Positions 47,587 through 56,171 of a DNA stretch of 58,066 nucleotides are shown here, in pieces (within the stretch, counting starts at the first letter, position 1; the number at the start of each line of letters is the position of its first letter). This stretch comes from an uncultured bacterium. GTDB lineage: Bacteria; Hydrogenedentota; Hydrogenedentia; Hydrogenedentales; Hydrogenedentaceae. The position numbers and the translations under genes are program-made. The notes below the pieces were generated by a model. The model worked only from the letters and a program-made list of their open reading frames with translations. It was not told where the DNA came from and did not search any database. The stretch is from positions 1 through 58,066 of the forward strand of contig CAKZKR010000051.1 of the NCBI GenBank assembly GCA_937124615.1, given 5' to 3'.

Positions 47587-48405
47587 ATGTTCATACAAAA
47601 GTTAATGCAATATATTCCTCAAATCCGTTTTGACCCGGATTGGATACTCGCATGGAAAAATATATTATTCCCTTCCTATTGTTGTCATTGTGACAATCGC
47701 TTAATTACAGAGGAGAATCCTTATTACTGTCCGGCATGCTGGGCTACTTTGCCTCGCATTGAAAGACCTTTCTGTTCCCTTTGCGGTATTCCTCATCCAT
47801 TAGCAATTGGTTTTGGAACACGGTCTAACTTTCCCTGTGAAGATTGTAGAACCCATCCCAATCCTTATGTGGATTGTATACGAAGCCCCGTCCGGTACAA
47901 AGGTATCGTTAAAGAAGCAATCATAACCTTTAAATTTCGAAAGAAAACCCTCATGGCAGAGCCATTAGGAACATTACTCCGCGAATGGATTGAAATAGAA
48001 ATGGCAGATATGAAATTTGATTTGATAGTTCCAGTCCCCTTACATCCGTTCCGTCTCAAACGAAGAGGATTTAACCAATCCCTGTTACTTGCAGAACAAG
48101 TCAAAGACTCATTTACAGGAGCGCAACTTTCAGAGGTACTCCTCCGCATACGCCCAACAATGACTCAAACCGCTCTCTCCATTCAAGAAAGACGGAAGAA
48201 TATCAAAGATGCTTTTCAAGTCAAAAGTCCAGATGAAGTAAAAGGGAAAAGAATACTACTAATTGATGATGTTGTTACAACAACAACCACTGTTACAGAA
48301 TGTGCTCGCATATTAAAAAAGAGTGGGGCTATTTCTGTGCATGTATTGTCGGTAGCCAGAGCATCTCACTATACCGACATAGATGACCTGTTAGAACCTG
48401 GATAA
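47587..48405 (+). CDS. comF: ComF family phosphoribosyltransferase-like protein
   Basis: The 272-residue protein has the ComF plan: an N-terminal zinc-finger region with four CxxC pairs (CCHC, CPAC, CSLC, CEDC; about 33-92), the segment VRYKGIVKEAIITFKFRKK, the RRGFNQSLLLAEQ motif and the type I phosphoribosyltransferase PRPP loop RILLIDDVVTTTTTV near the C-terminus. In competent bacteria ComF is needed for DNA uptake across the inner membrane, with type IV pilus genes acting upstream; many organisms carry it without shown competence. It begins 2 bp after the GH-like gene, so co-transcription is likely although function need not be shared. Confidence 0.92.
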   Translation: MFIQKLMQYIPQIRFDPDWILAWKNILFPSYCCHCDNRLITEENPYYCPACWATLPRIERPFCSLCGIPHPLAIGFGTRSNFPCEDCRTHPNPYVDCIRSPVRYKGIVKEAIITFKFRKKTLMAEPLGTLLREWIEIEMADMKFDLIVPVPLHPFRLKRRGFNQSLLLAEQVKDSFTGAQLSEVLLRIRPTMTQTALSIQERRKNIKDAFQVKSPDEVKGKRILLIDDVVTTTTTVTECARILKKSGAISVHVLSVARASHYTDIDDLLEPG

Positions 48406-48407
48406 AA

Positions 48408-48434
48408 GTCCGACTCGTCTGACCCGTCCGCCCA
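48408..48434. repeat. Three degenerate 9-bp tandem units just after comF
   Basis: GTCCGACTC, GTCTGACCC and GTCCGCCCA follow each other directly, starting 3 bp after the comF stop. The tract is GC-rich in an AT-rich genome and lies in an 80-bp gap before the next gene. Confidence 0.5.
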
Positions 48435-48485
48435 AACAATGCAACCACCACTTACAATCCATTAAAATTAAACAAAAACAACCTT

Positions 48486-49529
48486 ATGCCGAACCCTATA
48501 CAAAACATAAGAAAAATTCTCTTTATCCGTTTGAGTGCTATTGGGGATGTTATCCGCGTCATTCCCGCCATGGAATCCGTCCGCATTACCTATCCCGATG
48601 CCCAAATTGATTGGGTAGTAGAACAAAAAGCAAGCGATGTAATTACCGGACACCCCGCCATAAATCAGTGCATCATATTTCAACGAAGCAAGGATATACG
48701 GACCTCCATAAAATATTTTGTTGAGATTTGTAAACTGATACGAAAAAACCACTACGACCTTGTTTTAGACTTCCATGGAATTCTAAAAAGTGGTTTTTTA
48801 TCTTTTATTTCCAAAGCCCCTTATCGTATCTCCTTTGCGCCCCCTCGGGCTCAGGAATTGAGTTATATCTTCTCAACACACCGCATTTCTCTCCCAAAAG
48901 ATCAAATCCTTACAAGGGTAGATGAAAATTTCATTCTTGTAGATGCTATCGGTGCAGAAAAAATCGACGATTGGATGGGAATGATTATACCTCCGGAAAT
49001 AGAAGAGGAAGTTCAAAAACTCTTACAGACCCTCTTCGAAACTAACAAAAAATTAATCCTAATCCATCCGCCTGTAGAACGCCCTGAAAAACAGTGGCCT
49101 CATGAAAACTTTGCCAAACTTGCTGACTTACTAATCTCTGATGGCCGTTTTGAAGTCTTATTCACATGGGGTCCCGGACAACTTGATACGATTAAACAGA
49201 TAACAAAACAAATGCAATACCCTGTCCTTGTATCTCCTCAATTACCTACCCTCAAACATTTAGCCAGTTTAATCTCAAATGCTTCTATTTTTATCTCAGG
49301 CGATACAGGTCCGATGCATTTAGCATGGTTATTACAACAACCTGCAATCTGTATATTTGGTGGCACCAACCCAGAACAACACGCTCCTAAAGGACCCCAC
49401 TATCGAGTATTATATAAAGGACCCATTCCCTTCCCAACAAAAATACCCCTCCATCAGGCACAGGAACATTTAAGAAAGATTACTCCTGATGAGGTCTACA
49501 AAACTGTAATAGAATTAATAACAAAATAA
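48486..49529 (+). CDS. GT9-family heptosyltransferase-like glycosyltransferase
   Basis: At 347 residues this has the full glycosyltransferase family 9 plan: N-terminal ILFIRLSAIGDVIRVIPAM (nearly the family signature), LVLDFHGILKSGFLS in the first Rossmann domain, and the C-terminal donor-binding segment ISGDTGPMHLAWLLQQPAIC followed by FGGTNPEQHAP. Such enzymes add ADP-heptose or related sugars to lipopolysaccharide core, supporting a Gram-negative envelope. Acceptor and sugar cannot be read from sequence. It is the third gene of the plus-strand group, 80 bp after comF, and is followed by a broken phosphoesterase gene. Confidence 0.92.
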   Translation: MPNPIQNIRKILFIRLSAIGDVIRVIPAMESVRITYPDAQIDWVVEQKASDVITGHPAINQCIIFQRSKDIRTSIKYFVEICKLIRKNHYDLVLDFHGILKSGFLSFISKAPYRISFAPPRAQELSYIFSTHRISLPKDQILTRVDENFILVDAIGAEKIDDWMGMIIPPEIEEEVQKLLQTLFETNKKLILIHPPVERPEKQWPHENFAKLADLLISDGRFEVLFTWGPGQLDTIKQITKQMQYPVLVSPQLPTLKHLASLISNASIFISGDTGPMHLAWLLQQPAICIFGGTNPEQHAPKGPHYRVLYKGPIPFPTKIPLHQAQEHLRKITPDEVYKTVIELITK

Positions 49530-49598
49530 AACATCTTTCTTCAAAATAGTTATATTAAAAGAGACGATTTATTATCATAAGCAAAAAAGGAAATTGAT

Positions 49599-50818
49599 AT
49601 GAAAATAGCCATCACATCCGACATCCACCTGGGAGATCCCACTTCACATTAGCACCCAATCCAGAAACGAAACTTTTCCCTCCTGCTTTTTATAAGTTTG
49701 TTGAATGATTAAAGAACTATAAACCTGAGTATTTAATTCTATACGGTGATATTTTAGATTTCTCCATAAGTTCATTCGAAAATTCATACAAGATAGCACG
49801 ATTATTCTTTCAAAAAATTCAAGAAGAGAACCTTGCAGAAGAGATTATCTATGTACCCGGAAATCATGATAAACATATATGGGATGCAATAGAGTGGGAA
49901 GTCAATGTAATTCGAAAACTCAAAGCCCATAAGGACACATGAAAGTTTAAGAGGACACAACCCGGATCAATAGATTTATCAAAGAACTCGGAGAAAAAAT
50001 TATTTTTACCTGATGTCGAATATGTTGAAAAAACGAAACACTATGGAGACCTATTTTTAGAAGGACTTTTGGATCACACACACAAAAAAAATACCTATAA
50101 ATATTGTATACCCAAATCTGTATATAAAAACACCTGAAAATACTTATATCATTACTCACGGACACATGCTTGACAGGCCCTGGGTCTTATTATCAGAACT
50201 TTTAGACAATTTTGAAAACATTCACTCCACAGACATTAAATATTTTGAAGAGAACAACATCCCCCTCACCTCTATGATATGTACGGGAGTTGGACAGGGA
50301 GGAGATGTTTACGAAACATTTTACGATATTATGGCTGAAATAAAAAAGAAAAAAACAGAGAAATTAGAAAGAATCCTTGCCCATGCACTTTCTCAATTAA
50401 AAAATTCAATAAAACTACCCTGGTACTTAAAAAGTGGAAGAATAAATACTTTTAGAATAAATAGAATAGTAAGGTATTTCACAGAAAGAATAGAAAAAAC
50501 ACGCAATTATAAGAACTACTACCATAACATTCAAAATGACCCTTATAAAATAGAAAGATTTAATAGATTCTATGATGTTAGTGAAAAGAAATCTATATAT
50601 TTTAATTTTCCTTCCCCTGACGCAATCATCTTTGGACACACTCATGTTCCCACCTACAACAATTTTAATATTACATTTTTATCAAACAACTCAAAAACCG
50701 AAAAAATATTAAGGTTTATAATACAGGCGGTTGGTTAGAAGACGATGGAAGGAATGCAGTTATTTTCTTCTTCGACGACAACGGTTCTCTACTTTATAGA
50801 CAAATCGAACAAATCTAA
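49599..50818 (+). pseudogene. Calcineurin-like metallophosphoesterase, multiply broken
   Basis: ATG 49599 has AAGGA 8 bp upstream and begins MKIAITSDIHLGDPTS, then hits a TAG at 49650 and shifts frame. In the next frame the family motifs continue: YLILYGDILDF and VPGNHDKHIWD, interrupted by TGA at 49706 and 49940. After another shift, YIITHGHMLDRPW and IIFGHTHVPTYNN appear in the frame of the open stretch 50166-50738, and a last shift near 50725 restores YNTGGWLEDDG and the end at 50818. The ordered motifs D-x-H, GD, GNHD, GH and GHTH are those of the LpxH/YfcE-type phosphoesterase family. The many independent lesions indicate decay, not a sequencing slip. Confidence 0.88.
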
Positions 50819-51807
50819 GAGTTAGCAAAATGTTCATACCCTACAATAGCGGGTTTTACCCCATCTACTCGGACACCTTGCCACTCATCTGTTATATAAC
50901 CTATTTCTGTAATTAAACATTTAAACTTTTGGTTAAACTTTTCACGAACCCTTTCCCATTTGTTTTTGGGAATTGTTACAATCAATTGATACTCCTCCCC
51001 ACCCCCTAATATGAAATTGGTTATATCAAAATTATAAGTATCACAAAACTTTTTTAACTCTTCTGAAACAGGAATCTTTTCCCTATACAAATTAATCCCT
51101 ATCTTGGACATTTCCGCAATATGCCCCGCGTCTATAACCAACCCGTCACTTATATCAATCATGGCACTCACACAGCCTTTAGAACAAAACCATCTCCCTT
51201 CTTCTATCCGTGGAATAGGATACCAATGCGAACGCCATAATTCCGGTAAGGGCAAATTTTGTTTCAAAGCCAATAAACCCGCAGAAGAGTTTCCTAATGT
51301 CCCCGTAACTGCAACAATATCACCCGGTTTGGCTCCTGAACGTGTAATAAACCTTCTTTGTATGGCCCCCCCTATTACTGTAATATCAATAACAATACAA
51401 TCATCACAAGAAGAAGTGGTATCGCCCCCTACAATAGTCCCTCCAACATATTTCGTGGATTCTACCATTCCCCTAAATATTGTCTCCGCCCTTTGAACCG
51501 AGACATCACCGGGAAGTGCTATTGAAACCACCGCCCACTGCGGTTCACCACCCATACTTGCAATATCACTCCAGGCAGAAGCCATCGCCTTCCAACCTAT
51601 GGCTGTTGGCGGAAAACACTCCGAAAGAAAATGCACATTTTCCACAGACATATCCGATGAAATGAGTAAAATAGAACCTCCCCTCACCTTCACTACCGCA
51701 CAATCATCTCCAATCGAAACAAGTACATTCTTCTTCGAGGGCTTCCCAATAAGGTCCTCAACCTTTTTAATAAAAGACAATTCACCAATATCTCTGAGTT
51801 TAATCAT
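50815..51807 (-). CDS. thiL: Thiamine-monophosphate kinase
   Basis: ATG 51807 is chosen: it overlaps the end of the upstream nnrD by 8 bp and matches the family start (IKLRDIGELSFIKKVEDLI); the longer opening to 51852 has no support. The 330-residue protein has the ThiL motifs: VSIGDDCAVV, SSDMSVENVHFL, AMASAWSDIASMGGEP, GGTIVGGDTTSS, SGAKPGDIVAVTGTLG and AMIDISDGLVIDAGHIAE. ThiL phosphorylates thiamine phosphate to thiamine diphosphate in the cytoplasm. No other thiamine gene is in the window. Its 3' end overlaps the tail of the convergent pseudogene by 4 bp. Confidence 0.95.
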   Translation of the reverse strand: MIKLRDIGELSFIKKVEDLIGKPSKKNVLVSIGDDCAVVKVRGGSILLISSDMSVENVHFLSECFPPTAIGWKAMASAWSDIASMGGEPQWAVVSIALPGDVSVQRAETIFRGMVESTKYVGGTIVGGDTTSSCDDCIVIDITVIGGAIQRRFITRSGAKPGDIVAVTGTLGNSSAGLLALKQNLPLPELWRSHWYPIPRIEEGRWFCSKGCVSAMIDISDGLVIDAGHIAEMSKIGINLYREKIPVSEELKKFCDTYNFDITNFILGGGEEYQLIVTIPKNKWERVREKFNQKFKCLITEIGYITDEWQGVRVDGVKPAIVGYEHFANS

Positions 51808-52687
51808 ACGGTAACGGTTCCAATTCCCTCCATGCCAGATGTAAAAATTCAAACAAATCCACTGCGGTCATACTCCGCGGATGCAACGTCTTCTCAGCCA
51901 AATCTCCAGCCCTCCCATGCAACCACACACCCAACTGACATGCATAAAAAGGAGACACTCCCTGTGCTACCAAACCCGCTATAAGTCCCGCAAGCACATC
52001 TCCTGTTCCACCTTTCGCTAAACCATGTCCTCCTGTTGTATTCACTGCGTATTTTCCATCAGGGCTGGCTATAACCGTGTGATGCCCCTTTAAAACCACA
52101 ATCACTCCCATCTGTCTCGCAAAATCAATCGCACATTGTTCTCTCTCTTGTTGTATCTCCTTTGTAGAGATCTTAATCAAGCGAGACATTTCCCCGGGAT
52201 GAGGTGTGAGAATAGGGGTTCCATTACACATACGCAAAATACCCGGACTATCACTAATTGCATTCAAGGCATCTGCATCAATAATAAGGGGAACCTCAAT
52301 GTTTGGTAAGATCCTTTTTACAAAATTCACTGTGGATGGACTCTGAGTTAATCCCGGCCCAACCAATACTGCATTCTTATCTCTGGAAATCTCAATTACC
52401 TTTTCGGCCCCTTCTTCAGAAAAAGTTCCCTCTTTAGTCGAAGGAAATGGATAGAAAATAATCTCCATCAAATTACTCGCGATCACATCTACCACAACCG
52501 AGGGAACACCTAATGTTACCAGTCCCACACCCGAATGCATACCGGCACAAGCAGAAAGTTTCGCCGCCCCTGTATAATACCGCGAACCTGCAATAACAAA
52601 AAGATGTCCGAATCGACCCTTATGGTCATGCTCAGACCTTTCTGGTAAAAAACTCTTTAATTCATGAATGTTTATCAAATTATTCAT
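51800..52687 (-). CDS. nnrD: ADP-dependent NAD(P)H-hydrate dehydratase
   Basis: The 295-residue protein is the carbohydrate-kinase-like domain of the YjeF C-terminal family: HKGRFGHLFVIAGSRYYTGA near the start, VLVGPGLTQSPSTVNFV, PLIIDADALNAIS, TPILTPHPGEMSRL, and the catalytic GGHGLAKGGTGDVLAGLIAG. It repairs hydrated NADH and NADPH, using ADP or ATP. The usual fused N-terminal epimerase domain (NnrE) is absent here, so it is a stand-alone dehydratase. It is the first gene of a two-gene unit with thiL and is divergent from the wHTH cassette. Confidence 0.95.
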   Translation of the reverse strand: MNNLINIHELKSFLPERSEHDHKGRFGHLFVIAGSRYYTGAAKLSACAGMHSGVGLVTLGVPSVVVDVIASNLMEIIFYPFPSTKEGTFSEEGAEKVIEISRDKNAVLVGPGLTQSPSTVNFVKRILPNIEVPLIIDADALNAISDSPGILRMCNGTPILTPHPGEMSRLIKISTKEIQQEREQCAIDFARQMGVIVVLKGHHTVIASPDGKYAVNTTGGHGLAKGGTGDVLAGLIAGLVAQGVSPFYACQLGVWLHGRAGDLAEKTLHPRSMTAVDLFEFLHLAWRELEPLPYD

Positions 52688-52905
52688 AATAACTTACCAA
52701 TCTTTTTTTAATTATAAAACATATCCTACTCTATTTATAAATTCATTAAACTTTTTACTATATTCATTATTTATTGTTCTCTCCTACAAGATCAAAACTA
52801 ATTTTTTCATTTATAGTTTATATTTGTAAGAATTTAATTTTATTAACGGTATTAAATAAATATATATATTTTTGACGCATTCAACAAATTTATATTTTAA
52901 CTACA

Positions 52906-52950
52906 ATATTTAGTTATTAGAATAATTTAAATCAATTAATAACTAAATAT
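52906..52950. promoter_or_regulatory. 14-bp perfect inverted repeat, likely operator
   Basis: ATATTTAGTTATTA (52906-52919) and TAATAACTAAATAT (52937-52950) are exact reverse complements with a 17-base spacer. The half-sites start 31 bp apart, close to three helical turns, and end 24 bp before the -35 of the promoter for the winged-helix gene. This is the arrangement expected for an operator bound by a dimeric or tetrameric regulator; the adjacent wHTH protein is the natural candidate. Confidence 0.6.
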
Positions 52951-52974
52951 ATTAATTATTTAATTAAAAATAAT

Positions 52975-53003
52975 TTGACATTGATATTTTTTTATGATAT
53001 ATT
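52975..53003 (+). promoter_or_regulatory. Sigma-70 promoter of the wHTH / RM-like cassette
   Basis: TTGACA (52975-52980) matches the -35 consensus exactly; TATATT (52998-53003) is a five-of-six -10 box; the spacer is 17 bp. Transcription would begin near 53010, about 55 nt before ATG 53065. Confidence 0.7.
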
Positions 53004-53064
53004 GATTATATATTTGGATAGAACAATTAACAATAGTAATTAACTACATATGTTTTATGATTGA

Positions 53065-53679
53065 ATGCAAACGATAATTAGTGAAGAAAATAAAAATTTA
53101 GTTGATTTAACTACATTAGAGGCTTTGTTAGGTTCTGAAGCTCGAACAAAAGTCTTTTTAGTTCTTTTTACAAATTTGGGAAGGATATTTTATCAGCGTC
53201 AAGTAGAAAGTGCAACGAAATTACCTCTTCGTGCTGTACAGAGAGAATTAGAACGACTTTCACAAATTGGGTTAATTTATCAGTGGAAAGAAGGAAATAG
53301 AACATGGTATCAAATTGACCAGAATCATCCACTAGTTTTAATTTTACAATCTCTGGTACTAAAAGTGTGTTCATCCATTGACCGAGTTCGGACTATTCTT
53401 AATACTAATAAATCCGTTCGTCTCTCATTTTTCAATCAAGAGAGGAATGAAGTTATTGTCGTTACAACAAATGGCGATGTTTTCCCCGAATCCATAGAAG
53501 GAATTCGTTTATTTATTCTTACCACAAATGAATTTGTAGAAAAGATGGAACAAAAAAATCCTGAATTAATCAATTTTCTTCATGGAGCCGTTGATTTACT
53601 TGGTAACAGGGAAGATTTTATCTGGAGAATTATTGAAAATAATAAACTGAAAATACCGAAAGGGAAATATGTTTTATGA
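53065..53679 (+). CDS. Winged-helix regulator with degenerate nucleotidyltransferase-like half
   Basis: The N-terminal half (about 15-95) is a winged helix: LLGSEARTKVFLVLF, YQRQVESATKLPLRAVQREL as the recognition region and LSQIGLIYQWKEGNRTWYQI as the wing. It closely resembles regulators of the form HTH plus MNT-type nucleotidyltransferase, whose second half begins VRLAFIFGSYARG. Here the matching place reads VRLSFFNQERNEVIVVTT, so the Gly-Ser and Asp-x-Asp active-site residues are missing. The protein is probably a DNA-binding repressor/activator with a pseudo-enzyme domain. Its stop overlaps the next start (ATGA at 53676-53679), and an operator-like inverted repeat lies upstream, so autoregulation of a two-gene operon is inferred. 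No strong ribosome site was seen before the ATG. Confidence 0.72.
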   Translation: MQTIISEENKNLVDLTTLEALLGSEARTKVFLVLFTNLGRIFYQRQVESATKLPLRAVQRELERLSQIGLIYQWKEGNRTWYQIDQNHPLVLILQSLVLKVCSSIDRVRTILNTNKSVRLSFFNQERNEVIVVTTNGDVFPESIEGIRLFILTTNEFVEKMEQKNPELINFLHGAVDLLGNREDFIWRIIENNKLKIPKGKYVL

Positions 53680-55091
53680 GCGTTATATATAATCGAACAT
53701 CTCTGCAGATTCCTGAATCATGGTGGAAATGGGCACAGACATCACAGGGGTTAGAGAGATATAGATATATTGAAGACTTTTTCCACAGGTTGGGTTGGAA
53801 ATCTTTCGTACCCCTCCCCGAAACTGAAACAACCAAAAATACAGGTGCACTACCTTTTCAACTAACATCCGAAAACGGAAAGGGTATTTATATTGTAATT
53901 GTTCCCGAATATCTTCTTACTTTACCCTCAAAAATAAAAAATAGAAATCTTGACTTTTGTCCCCTCTCTCGGCTACTACTTGAAGAATTTTCTGATGAGC
54001 ATTCTCGCTATGTTTTGCTCACGGATTTCAGCAAATTTCATCTTTATTCTATTCATGATCAAACATTGATAATGTGGGCTGATTATCCTGCGCAGTTCCA
54101 GATGGAAATGGCTCCATATATATTGGAACCCTGTGTAGATAACGGTTCCCTTGACGAAATACCCCACACACCCAAAAGTACAATGGCTCGTGAATTACGA
54201 GACTGGAATATATCCTGGGTAAAAAAATTTCAACAGACCACAGACATTTCCGAAGAAAAGGCTAATATAATCATAGACCGTTTCTTTATTCTTCATCATA
54301 TTTTTTCATATCGGATTTTCTGGAAAACACAAGAATTTTTGGAAGAGCGTTTATTAGATCTTGTTGATATAGCAATCACACAAGAGAAACCTGAAGGTAT
54401 CGGAGAACAACTGATTGCACTATTTCACGACATGTGGTTCGATTGGCGGATTGGATGTTTTCAGATTGATACAGAAATTGACCGTGTCCTATCTCAGGAT
54501 GAAATTTCTACTGAGCTAATCTATGAATACTCCTTACTCTCTCCGCACAAATTTGATATTGCAGTTCTTTTAGAGAGTTTCAATTATGGAGACTCCCTTG
54601 AACGGATGCGAATTCGAATGATACCTGAACCCAATCCCGACCGTGAAGCCTATTTACATATACAGACAAAAGAGACCATCGACCGGGCTCAAATTGAAGT
54701 AGATATTTCTGAAGAGGGATACCGTTCAATACTCTTCTGGTTCGATCGACTGATAAAATGCTATGAAATGTTAGAAGAAAAAGAAAAATCTACACTCCCT
54801 CCATTAGATACGACAGAAGACCTCTGGACCTGGAGTCAGAGGAACAATAACATCCCTGCAACTTTCAGAAATAAAATTCAACAGGCGTGCTTGCATGGTT
54901 TTCGTATTTACTATCAGAACGCACGACAGCTAAGAATTGCTCGTTTGCTCCTTACTATTCACCTAATTCAATTGTATAGTGAATATAGACATCCCCTGGA
55001 AAAATTCCCTTCCATAGATCATATATTTGTAAAAAAGCCCGAACCTATTCCTTCAGAACGCTCCATGACAAAACGGATCTCTATTTCATAA
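53676..55091 (+). CDS. Orphan protein resembling the non-methylase part of type IIG restriction enzymes
   Basis: No exact family is recognised. The N-terminal region (about 20-150: YRYIEDFFHRLGWKSF, then RYVLLTDFSKFHLYSI) resembles the nuclease-like N-terminus of type I R and type IIG/Eco57I-like proteins, but no PD-(D/E)xK set of acids is visible (the expected strand reads IYIVIVPEYLL). The middle (WNISWVKKFQQTTD; ANIIIDRFFILHHIF; LFHDMWFDWRIGCFQ; YSLLSPHKFDIAVLLES) resembles the helical spacer that precedes the methylase in those enzymes. The methylase itself, with its NPPY and SAM motifs, is absent, and at 471 residues it is far shorter than a type IIG enzyme. The start overlaps the wHTH gene by 4 bp. 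A defence-derived or regulatory function is a hypothesis only. Confidence 0.6.
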   Translation: MSVIYNRTSLQIPESWWKWAQTSQGLERYRYIEDFFHRLGWKSFVPLPETETTKNTGALPFQLTSENGKGIYIVIVPEYLLTLPSKIKNRNLDFCPLSRLLLEEFSDEHSRYVLLTDFSKFHLYSIHDQTLIMWADYPAQFQMEMAPYILEPCVDNGSLDEIPHTPKSTMARELRDWNISWVKKFQQTTDISEEKANIIIDRFFILHHIFSYRIFWKTQEFLEERLLDLVDIAITQEKPEGIGEQLIALFHDMWFDWRIGCFQIDTEIDRVLSQDEISTELIYEYSLLSPHKFDIAVLLESFNYGDSLERMRIRMIPEPNPDREAYLHIQTKETIDRAQIEVDISEEGYRSILFWFDRLIKCYEMLEEKEKSTLPPLDTTEDLWTWSQRNNNIPATFRNKIQQACLHGFRIYYQNARQLRIARLLLTIHLIQLYSEYRHPLEKFPSIDHIFVKKPEPIPSERSMTKRISIS

Positions 55092-55133
55092 ATAATGTGT
55101 CTTTGAGATATATCGCTGAAGTTATTCCCCCGT

Positions 55134-56171
55134 TTACCAGGATTTAATCAAACTTAATTTTTCTATATCAACCGAAAATTTTTCTTGAACTGTTTTTATA
55201 GAAATTTGAGGCCCTGTAATCGGGAAAACAGGGTCCACAATGTCATATTTAAAATAGGAATAAGTATCCAAACCAACAAATTGAATTTTCATTTGATTTC
55301 TCAATATGATTTTCAATAGTCCGCGCAATCCAACACCTGTCTCCCAAGCAGAAGTAACAACTTTCCCACAAGATTTACTATCCAAAAAATTTTTCCATGT
55401 ATCCGTTCCGTAAACAATAGACGGTTTAACAACAAAAACCAGTTTTTCAGAAAACTCTTTATAGATACTTTCCAACTGTAAATTCCATCTTTCAAGAAAC
55501 TCATCAATACCTGCTTTAACAGGAGATACCTTTAGATAGGTCATTAACTCCTCCAATGTTTCAACAGGATCTTCTATATACAGGATTCCTTTATCTAAAA
55601 TATGCTCAACAAAATTTAATGTCTGATTTAATTCCCACTGCCGATTTAAATCCAGAACGATTCCTGCATCCCTTGCTATAATTTCTCTAACACGAATAAC
55701 TAAATCAATAGCCTTTGTTAAAGAATACTCTCCTAATTTTATTTTAAATACAGAATAGCCAAGTTTGTTTTTTAGTTTTGCCCCTTCAATAATTTCATTA
55801 AAACTTCCCGCAAGAAGTGCATTCATTTTTAGAGTCGTCTCAGAAATTTTATCATCCCTCAAACCGGAACAATCTACAGCACTTTCAATTGCAAATTTTA
55901 GTTCGGGGGGTAACCCAGAAAGAGGGACATTCTGTTCGCCCAAAAGATAGTCGTGATATTTTTCAAGCCATTCTATTGCATTTTTTATTTTTTCTTCTGT
56001 CGGGGGTAAAAAGGAAAGTTCTCCCCAAAACCTGTTTGTTTCAAAATCTTCGAAATGAATGAGCAATCCTTTCTTAACATCAAAAGGGACACCTCGAATG
56101 AATATAGAAGTCTTCAAAGGTATTTCATAACTGTATAAGAATAGTTTTTGAATGTGAACAGGTTTTGACAT
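55134..56171 (-). CDS. menC: o-Succinylbenzoate synthase
   Basis: ATG 56171 overlaps the menA stop as TAATG and is preferred to the GTG at 56183. The 345-residue enzyme belongs to the enolase superfamily: catalytic Lys pair in YSVFKIKLGEYS, metal ligands Asp in GIVLDLNRQWE, Glu in LYIEDPVE and Asp in KAGIDEFLE, and the second catalytic Lys in VFVVKPSIVYG. It dehydrates SHCHC to o-succinylbenzoate in menaquinone synthesis. It is the third gene of a menB-menA-menC operon and ends 42 bp from the convergent RM-like gene, with no clear terminator hairpin between them. Confidence 0.92.
   Translation of the reverse strand: MSKPVHIQKLFLYSYEIPLKTSIFIRGVPFDVKKGLLIHFEDFETNRFWGELSFLPPTEEKIKNAIEWLEKYHDYLLGEQNVPLSGLPPELKFAIESAVDCSGLRDDKISETTLKMNALLAGSFNEIIEGAKLKNKLGYSVFKIKLGEYSLTKAIDLVIRVREIIARDAGIVLDLNRQWELNQTLNFVEHILDKGILYIEDPVETLEELMTYLKVSPVKAGIDEFLERWNLQLESIYKEFSEKLVFVVKPSIVYGTDTWKNFLDSKSCGKVVTSAWETGVGLRGLLKIILRNQMKIQFVGLDTYSYFKYDIVDPVFPITGPQISIKTVQEKFSVDIEKLSLIKSW

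Larger units (their letters stand above)
52688..53064. other. 377-bp AT-rich divergent intergenic region
   Basis: Lies between nnrD (minus) and the wHTH regulator (plus). It holds the 14-bp inverted repeat (52906-52950) and a strong plus-strand promoter (52975-53003). Apart from these the sequence is nearly pure A and T with stops in all frames; no gene is seen. Confidence 0.7.

Noticed and set aside
50166-50738. Open frame starting MLDRPW as an intact gene
   Set aside because: Motifs GDILD and GNHD upstream in other frames show that it is the middle of a broken phosphoesterase gene.
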